Below, piece after piece: positions 14,207 to 18,114 of a stretch of DNA of 18,114 nt; the stretch's first letter is position 1, and each line of letters starts with the position of its first letter. This DNA is from Bacillota bacterium (lineage in GTDB: Bacteria; Bacillota; Dethiobacteria; Dethiobacterales; Dethiobacteraceae). A model generated the notes under the pieces. It saw only the letters and a list, made by a program, of their open reading frames with translations. It ran no database searches and was not told the origin of the DNA. Position numbers and translations under genes: made by a program. The stretch is taken from contig DUUE01000261.1 in assembly GCA_012841735.1 (NCBI GenBank), positions 1-18,114 of the forward strand, in the 5' to 3' direction.

Positions 14207-15120
14207 TGAAAAGCAATCTGCAAAAGGTACTGGAAAGCGGAGCATTTGCGGTTACAGGTGAACTCGGTCCCCCCAAGAGCGCGGAACGGGAAAAAGTTGA
14301 ACATCATGCCAGTATACTGAAGGGCTATGTGGACTCTGTGAACCTGACTGACAACCAGACTGCCATTGTTCGTGCTTCCAGCATTGCCTGCGGGAAAATT
14401 ATTCTGGACATGGGTGTGGAACCCAACATCCAGATTACCTGCCGTGACCGGAACAGGATCGGCATCCAGTCGGATGTGCTGGGAGCGGTGGCGCTGGGAA
14501 TCAAAAATATTCTTTGTATTCAGGGCGACCACGCTTCTTTTGGCAATGAACCGCAAGCCAAGAATGTGAACGACCTGGATTCCATCAATCTGATTGCCAC
14601 CCTGAAGAAAATGCGCGATGAGCAGACCCTGCTCGGGGGCGACAAGCTGGAAGCTCCCATTGACATTTTCATCGGTGCGGTGGCCAATCCCTTTGCCGAT
14701 CCGTTTGAATACCGTGCCTACCGCCTGGCACAAAAAGTGGCAGCCGGAGCTGACTTTATTCAGACGCAGGCCATTTTTGATATGGAACGCTTTGAGCGGT
14801 GGATGGAAAAGGTGCGCGAACTGGGCCTGCACAAAAAAGTGCCCATTCTGGCCGGGATTATCCCCCTGAAAAGCCTGGGTGCCGCCCGCTATATGAAAAA
14901 CAATGTCTCCGGCATGATTGTGCCTGACCATATTATTGATCGCCTGAAGGCTGCCCCGGACAAGAAGGAAGAGGGGGTCAAAATTGCGGTGGAGATGATT
15001 CAACACCTGAAAACAATTGAAGGAGTTGCCGGCGTGCACATCATGGCGGTTGCCTGGGAGGAAATCGTGCCTGAAATTGTGGAGCGTGCAGGACTGCTGC
15101 CCCGCCCGCAATTTGCCTAG
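14206..15120 (+). CDS. metF: MetF, 5,10-methylenetetrahydrofolate reductase
   Basis: This 304-residue TIM-barrel flavoprotein reduces methylene-THF to methyl-THF. VTGELGPPKS contains Glu19, matching the catalytic Glu of the family, and LTDNQ, CIQGDHASFG (Asp108) and AGADFIQTQAIFD are conserved folate- or FAD-contacting blocks. The ATG at 14206 overlaps the metV stop (TAATG) and has AGGGAGG 13 bp upstream within metV; the longer frame from 14065 is metV sequence in another frame. The context (MetV, electron-transfer fusion and AcsE) points to an acetogen-type MetVF enzyme rather than the simple NADH-dependent E. coli type. It is the last gene before a terminator. Confidence 0.95.
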   Translation: MKSNLQKVLESGAFAVTGELGPPKSAEREKVEHHASILKGYVDSVNLTDNQTAIVRASSIACGKIILDMGVEPNIQITCRDRNRIGIQSDVLGAVALGIKNILCIQGDHASFGNEPQAKNVNDLDSINLIATLKKMRDEQTLLGGDKLEAPIDIFIGAVANPFADPFEYRAYRLAQKVAAGADFIQTQAIFDMERFERWMEKVRELGLHKKVPILAGIIPLKSLGAARYMKNNVSGMIVPDHIIDRLKAAPDKKEEGVKIAVEMIQHLKTIEGVAGVHIMAVAWEEIVPEIVERAGLLPRPQFA

Positions 15121-15128
15121 CGCACAAC

Positions 15129-15161
15129 AAGCCCGACCACCAAAATGGCCGGGCTTTTTTT
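15129..15161 (+). terminator. Intrinsic terminator of the methyl-branch operon
   Basis: A stem of AAGCCCG with CGGGCTT, an A/C mismatch and CCA with TGG, closes a CCAAAA loop and is followed by a run of seven or so Ts. It starts 9 bp after the metF stop. Confidence 0.88.
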
Positions 15162-15279
15162 CTGTCTCCTGCTACAGTGGCGCAGGGAAAAACGGCAATA
15201 ATGGTCAGCGCAGTTGAAAGAGGAAATACAGCAAGTGTGGGGAATATAGATTATTATAGTTTTTCAGCGGAGGCTTTGT

Positions 15280-16242
15280 GTGGAGAAACAATTTGTTGCC
15301 GGACTGAAAGTAGGCGATACTGTCTGCAGTGAATTCCTGGTTACAGAAAAGTCACTTGCCGCTTTTACACAGCCAAACCGGGCAGGCGAACAGTTTTTGC
15401 GGTTGCAGCTGGCTGATGTAAGCGGGAGCATAAAAGCGGTTGCCTGGGAGAGGGGCCCGGAACTGGCCGACAAGTTTGCCGTGGGCGACGTGGTGCTTGT
15501 CCGGGGAGAAGTGAGCAGCTTTAGGGGGCTGCAGCTGGTGGTGACCGACCTCTCGGTTGTGGATCCACAGTCAGTAAAAAAAGAATATTTTCTGAAGACG
15601 GCGCCGCGACCCAGGGAAGAAATGCTAAAAGAGTTGCGGTCTGTGCTTTTGGCAGTGACGGAACCTGCATTGCAGGAACTGCTGGGTGCCTTTTTCGGCG
15701 ATGAAGCTTTTTTCAGGGCTTATACCGAATCTCCGGCCGCCCGTTCCGTACATCATAATTATGTAGGCGGCTTGCTGGAGCATTCCCTGGAGGTGGCAGC
15801 GCTGTGCCGCCATTTTGTCTCTCTTTACCGGCAGCTTGATTTGTCGCTGTTGCTTGCCGGGGCGTTGCTGCATGATATGGGTAAAATTGAGGAATATGAA
15901 ATAAAAGGGTTAACTATTGAGCTGACCACGCGCGGCAAGCTGCTCGGCCATATTATGATCGGTGCCGAAATGCTGTCGCAGAAAGTTAAGACAATTGCCG
16001 GGTTTCCCGAAGCGCTTTATCTTGAACTGCTGCACATGGTCCTTGCTCATCACGGCCACAAAGAGTGGGGTTCGCCGGAGGTGCCGCGGACATTTGCTGC
16101 TTATGCCCTTTTTCATGCCGACCTGATCTCGGCCCGGCTGAACCAGTTTGCCCAGGTGGCCGGAAAAGGAGCCGGAGACAACGGCTGGACTGAATGGGAT
16201 CGCTTATTGGAACGGGATGTTTTTCTCGGTTTGGCAGAGTAA
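15280..16242 (+). CDS. yhaM: YhaM-like 3'-5' exoribonuclease (OB-fold plus HD domain)
   Basis: The 320-residue length is close to that of YhaM/Cbf1 proteins. Residues ~7-95 form an OB-fold nucleic-acid binding domain (FLRLQLADVSGSIKAVAW). Residues ~155-290 form an HD phosphohydrolase-type domain with candidate metal ligands His168 (GLLEHSLEVA), His198-Asp199 (LLHDMGKIEEYE), His224 (GHIMIG), His257/258 (LAHHG) and His279/Asp281. YhaM trims RNA 3' ends and can act on DNA; it is cytosolic. The GTG start has GCGGAGG 6 bp upstream. It is preceded by about 120 bp after the metF terminator, where a promoter is expected but no clear one was seen. The TPR gene follows 14 bp later, so both are likely co-transcribed. 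Confidence 0.9.
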   Translation: MEKQFVAGLKVGDTVCSEFLVTEKSLAAFTQPNRAGEQFLRLQLADVSGSIKAVAWERGPELADKFAVGDVVLVRGEVSSFRGLQLVVTDLSVVDPQSVKKEYFLKTAPRPREEMLKELRSVLLAVTEPALQELLGAFFGDEAFFRAYTESPAARSVHHNYVGGLLEHSLEVAALCRHFVSLYRQLDLSLLLAGALLHDMGKIEEYEIKGLTIELTTRGKLLGHIMIGAEMLSQKVKTIAGFPEALYLELLHMVLAHHGHKEWGSPEVPRTFAAYALFHADLISARLNQFAQVAGKGAGDNGWTEWDRLLERDVFLGLAE

Positions 16243-16256
16243 AAGGTGGTGAGAAC

Positions 16257-17411
16257 ATGAAAGAAAGTTACGGTAAAAAAGATATTTATTCGGAGCAAAA
16301 CAGAAGTAATGTGGTCCCCTTCCAGAGGGAGCCCGGCTTTTACCTGAAAAAGGGCATGTTCCATTACCGTAAAAACAGGCCGGAAAAGGCGTTATTTTAT
16401 TTTCAGAAAGCAGTCAGCGCCGATCCTATGGATGCTTTCAATCACTACAACCTTGCCTGCATGTTAAGTAAAATCGGCAGGCTGCACGAGGCAAATCGTA
16501 TCTTCCTTTACATTCTGCGAGAGCTGGATCCGGAGATGACAGATTGCTATTTCCTGCTGGCCATTAATTACGGCTTACTGGAAGAGATGGAGAAATCCCA
16601 ATATTTTCTGGAGCGTTACCTCCAACTGGACCCGGAGGGTGACCTGGCCTACGAGGCAACGGAATTGCTGTCAGCCCTGGATGATAACCACGATACGGAG
16701 CCTTTTTCCTTTCAGGAACACGATCTTTGCCTGGAAAAAATTTTGGCAAAAACCGGCACGGAGGAAATACGGGATTACTACAGGCAAAATGCGGCTTTTC
16801 GCCAGACGCTGCGCAACTGGTTGTTTGCCGGACCGGATGAGTTTAAGGAAGACATTATTTTCTTCTACAGCCAGCTGGGCGAAGAGAAGGCAAAAGCCGT
16901 GCTGCTGGACTATGTGCGCAATCCATGGGTAAAAGAGCGTTTCCGGCAGTTGGCATTGCTGGCTTTAAAAAACATGGGTTACAGCCAGGCGGTCCGGGTA
17001 TATACAGACGGGCGCCTGTGCCTGGTGGATCTTGCCCAATATCCCTTTGCCGCGCCGCAGTGGCGGCAGGAGTGGCAGCAGGTGGTGGACTGCACCATGC
17101 AGAATATGCGTAAAAGCAACTGTTATGATGAGGGCTTTTTTGCCGATGTGCAGGCCATCTGGCTGGATTATATAAATACTGTCTATCCTGACACGCCCCG
17201 CATTACCAAGGTGCAGACGTGGGCGGCAGCCCTGGAATACAGCCTTGCCCGTTTTCACTACCTGGATTTGACGCAAAAAGACCTGGCGGCTGAATACGGC
17301 GTCTCCTGTACCAGTATTTCCGTCAAATTTCAGGAGATTAACAAAGCCCTGAGGCTGGAAGAGAAGGCATACCGGAACATGCTCTCCTATTTGAGGGGAG
17401 AATGCGAGTAA
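16257..17411 (+). CDS. TPR protein with C-terminal helix-turn-helix, unknown function
   Basis: This 384-residue soluble protein was not assigned to a named family. Residues ~27-135 contain about three TPR units (for example YRKNRPEKALFYFQKAVSAD and FNHYNLACMLSKIGRLHEAN). The centre (~195-245) is helical and HEAT-like (EEKAKAVLLDYVRNPWVKER). Residues ~338-366, LTQKDLAAEYGVSCTSISVK, read as a helix-turn-helix, similar in pattern to cyclin-fold or sigma-like DNA-binding helices (TQKDLA-x-GVS-x-SIS). The ATG at 16257 follows AAAGGTGGTGAG; the longer frame from 16194 overlaps the yhaM end and lacks a better site. Pairing of a protein-protein scaffold with a DNA-binding end suggests a regulator or an RNA/DNA-associated adaptor, but no target is shown. 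Confidence 0.8.
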   Translation: MKESYGKKDIYSEQNRSNVVPFQREPGFYLKKGMFHYRKNRPEKALFYFQKAVSADPMDAFNHYNLACMLSKIGRLHEANRIFLYILRELDPEMTDCYFLLAINYGLLEEMEKSQYFLERYLQLDPEGDLAYEATELLSALDDNHDTEPFSFQEHDLCLEKILAKTGTEEIRDYYRQNAAFRQTLRNWLFAGPDEFKEDIIFFYSQLGEEKAKAVLLDYVRNPWVKERFRQLALLALKNMGYSQAVRVYTDGRLCLVDLAQYPFAAPQWRQEWQQVVDCTMQNMRKSNCYDEGFFADVQAIWLDYINTVYPDTPRITKVQTWAAALEYSLARFHYLDLTQKDLAAEYGVSCTSISVKFQEINKALRLEEKAYRNMLSYLRGECE

Positions 17412-17438
17412 AGCCGGGCAATGCCGGGTGCGGGAAGC

Positions 17439-17468
17439 GTAACATCCTGTAAATAAGGCGAATATAAT
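17439..17468 (+). promoter_or_regulatory. Candidate promoter ahead of the 17513 gene
   Basis: GTAACA (17439-17444), an 18-bp spacer and a perfect TATAAT (17463-17468) form a possible SigA promoter with a weak -35 element. The predicted start near 17475 would put the following hairpin at the very 5' end of the mRNA. Confidence 0.45.
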
Positions 17469-17480
17469 GTTCACAGAACT

Positions 17481-17510
17481 CCTCCTTACATAACTGGTAA
17501 GGAGGTTTTT
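17481..17510 (+). terminator. Terminator-like hairpin that contains the ribosome binding site of the next gene
   Basis: CCTCCTTAC (17481-17489) pairs perfectly with GTAAGGAGG (17497-17505) across a 7-base loop, followed by TTTTTG. The right arm is also the only Shine-Dalgarno sequence for the TTG start at 17513. It may be the terminator of the TPR gene, a translational or transcriptional switch for the next gene, or both. Confidence 0.65.
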
Positions 17511-17512
17511 GT

Positions 17513-18046
17513 TTGGAAATACGCGATATTATGCGAATAGCCGCTTTTCTGCCAGAATATCAAAGCGGAGCGGGCCAGAGCGTTTATGTTTTTTTCCGTG
17601 ATGGTACCACAGGATGGCTGCAAGTTGGCATGCGCTCCTTTTTACGGCAAATAGCCAGGGCTTTTACGGTTAATCTCCAGGAAGCCAGAAAACAGTATGG
17701 GCCGTTGATTGGTAAAAGCAACCTGGTTCCTTTGGTGCTGTCTCCTTTTTTACTTTATGTCCCGCTAAAGACCAGAAAACCGCTTATTCCGGGAGACCCG
17801 GCATATGGCTATTTCCGCCTCCGCTCTGTTATTGAGGTTGCCGCCCACCCGGCACCCTGCACGTTGACACTGGAAGGCGGAAACAAACTGACAATCATTC
17901 AGTCTTACCGGACAGTGTGCAGCCATTTGCGTGCAGCACGCAAGCTGGAGGCATATCTTTTGGAGCAGTTCTGCGATATGGCAGACCCGGAAATTGTCAC
18001 CGCTTACCTGCAGCATACGGGCGTTCAATCGGATAAACAGCAGTAA
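17513..18046 (+). CDS. Uncharacterised protein, possibly ComK-like
   Basis: This 177-residue soluble protein starts with TTG, 7 bp after AAGGAGG, which is part of a hairpin. I do not recognise it firmly. The block from residue ~69 to ~150 (SNLVPLVLSPFLLYVPLKTR, then GYFRLRSVIEV, LEGGNKLTIIQSYRTV and HLRAARKLEAYLL) recalls the order of segments in ComK, the competence master regulator: a beta-strand, a hydrophobic core block, a strand with an NG-like turn, and a helix with paired basic residues. Basic residues are spread throughout, consistent with DNA binding. No signal peptide or membrane span is clear. Other readings are a phage- or Firmicutes-specific hypothetical protein. It is separated from the TPR gene by 101 bp and ends with its own terminator. 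Confidence 0.75.
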   Translation: MEIRDIMRIAAFLPEYQSGAGQSVYVFFRDGTTGWLQVGMRSFLRQIARAFTVNLQEARKQYGPLIGKSNLVPLVLSPFLLYVPLKTRKPLIPGDPAYGYFRLRSVIEVAAHPAPCTLTLEGGNKLTIIQSYRTVCSHLRAARKLEAYLLEQFCDMADPEIVTAYLQHTGVQSDKQQ

Positions 18047-18052
18047 TCAATT

Positions 18053-18087
18053 ATCCAGATAAAAGCACAAGCTTTATCTGGATTTTT
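18053..18087 (+). terminator. Intrinsic terminator after the 17513 gene
   Basis: ATCCAGATAAA (18053-18063) pairs with TTTATCTGGAT (18073-18083) over a 9-base loop, followed by a run of Ts. It begins 7 bp after the stop codon. Nothing further is seen to the window end. Confidence 0.85.
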
Positions 18088-18114
18088 ATCACTCCCGCAT
18101 ATTTTTCCCGCGCA

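Noticed and set aside
13897..15111. Minus-strand open frame of 404 codons opposite metV/metF
   Set aside because: It is opposite firmly identified MetV and MetF, has no recognisable motif and no ribosome binding site; it is a shadow frame.

Overview
The window (about 18.1 kb, moderately GC-rich) looks like chromosomal DNA of an anaerobic Gram-positive bacterium of the class Clostridia, plausibly a Peptococcaceae-type or acetogen-like relative. The evidence is an intact ctsR-mcsA-mcsB-clpC operon with CtsR boxes and a SigA-type promoter, strong AGGAGG-type ribosome binding sites with many GTG/TTG starts, a YhaM-type exoribonuclease, and an acetogen-type methyltransferase/MetV/MetF cluster. No rRNA, tRNA, CRISPR array, insertion sequence or phage gene was seen. 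The species cannot be named from the sequence alone.

Layout. (1) 2-1147: 3' part of a DUF438/hemerythrin/PAS protein, closed by a strong terminator. (2) 1273-4364: an MBOAT O-acyltransferase, a DHHW/AlgX-like partner and a DUF4358 lipoprotein, probably an envelope or exopolysaccharide acylation cassette, closed by a terminator. (3) 4451-4633, minus strand: a small basic Cys-containing protein, divergent from an MgtC/SapB membrane protein (4829-5521). (4) 5640-10302: CtsR regulon core, with a consensus promoter flanked by two CtsR boxes, then ctsR, mcsA, mcsB, clpC and a terminator. (5) 10303-10623: an intergenic region with operator-like repeats. (6) 10624-15161: an operon for the end of the methyl branch of the Wood-Ljungdahl pathway, encoding an AcsE-like methyltransferase, a 697-residue flavoprotein/ferredoxin/MvhD fusion, MetV and MetF, closed by a terminator. 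(7) 15280-17411: a YhaM-like exoribonuclease and a TPR protein with a C-terminal helix-turn-helix. (8) 17513-18046: an uncharacterised, possibly ComK-like protein whose ribosome binding site lies inside a terminator-like hairpin; it is followed by its own terminator.

The most interesting system is region 6. The reductase pair MetV/MetF is joined by 1-bp TAATG overlaps to one polypeptide combining a GltD/NfnB-like FAD-NAD(P)H oxidoreductase, a two-cluster ferredoxin module and an MvhD-like domain. In known acetogens MetVF associates with separate HdrABC/MvhD subunits or with an RnfC-like subunit. Here the electron-input machinery appears compacted into a single protein, suggesting an NAD(P)H- and possibly ferredoxin-coupled methylene-THF reductase complex. 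This is an inference from domains and gene order, not a demonstrated activity.
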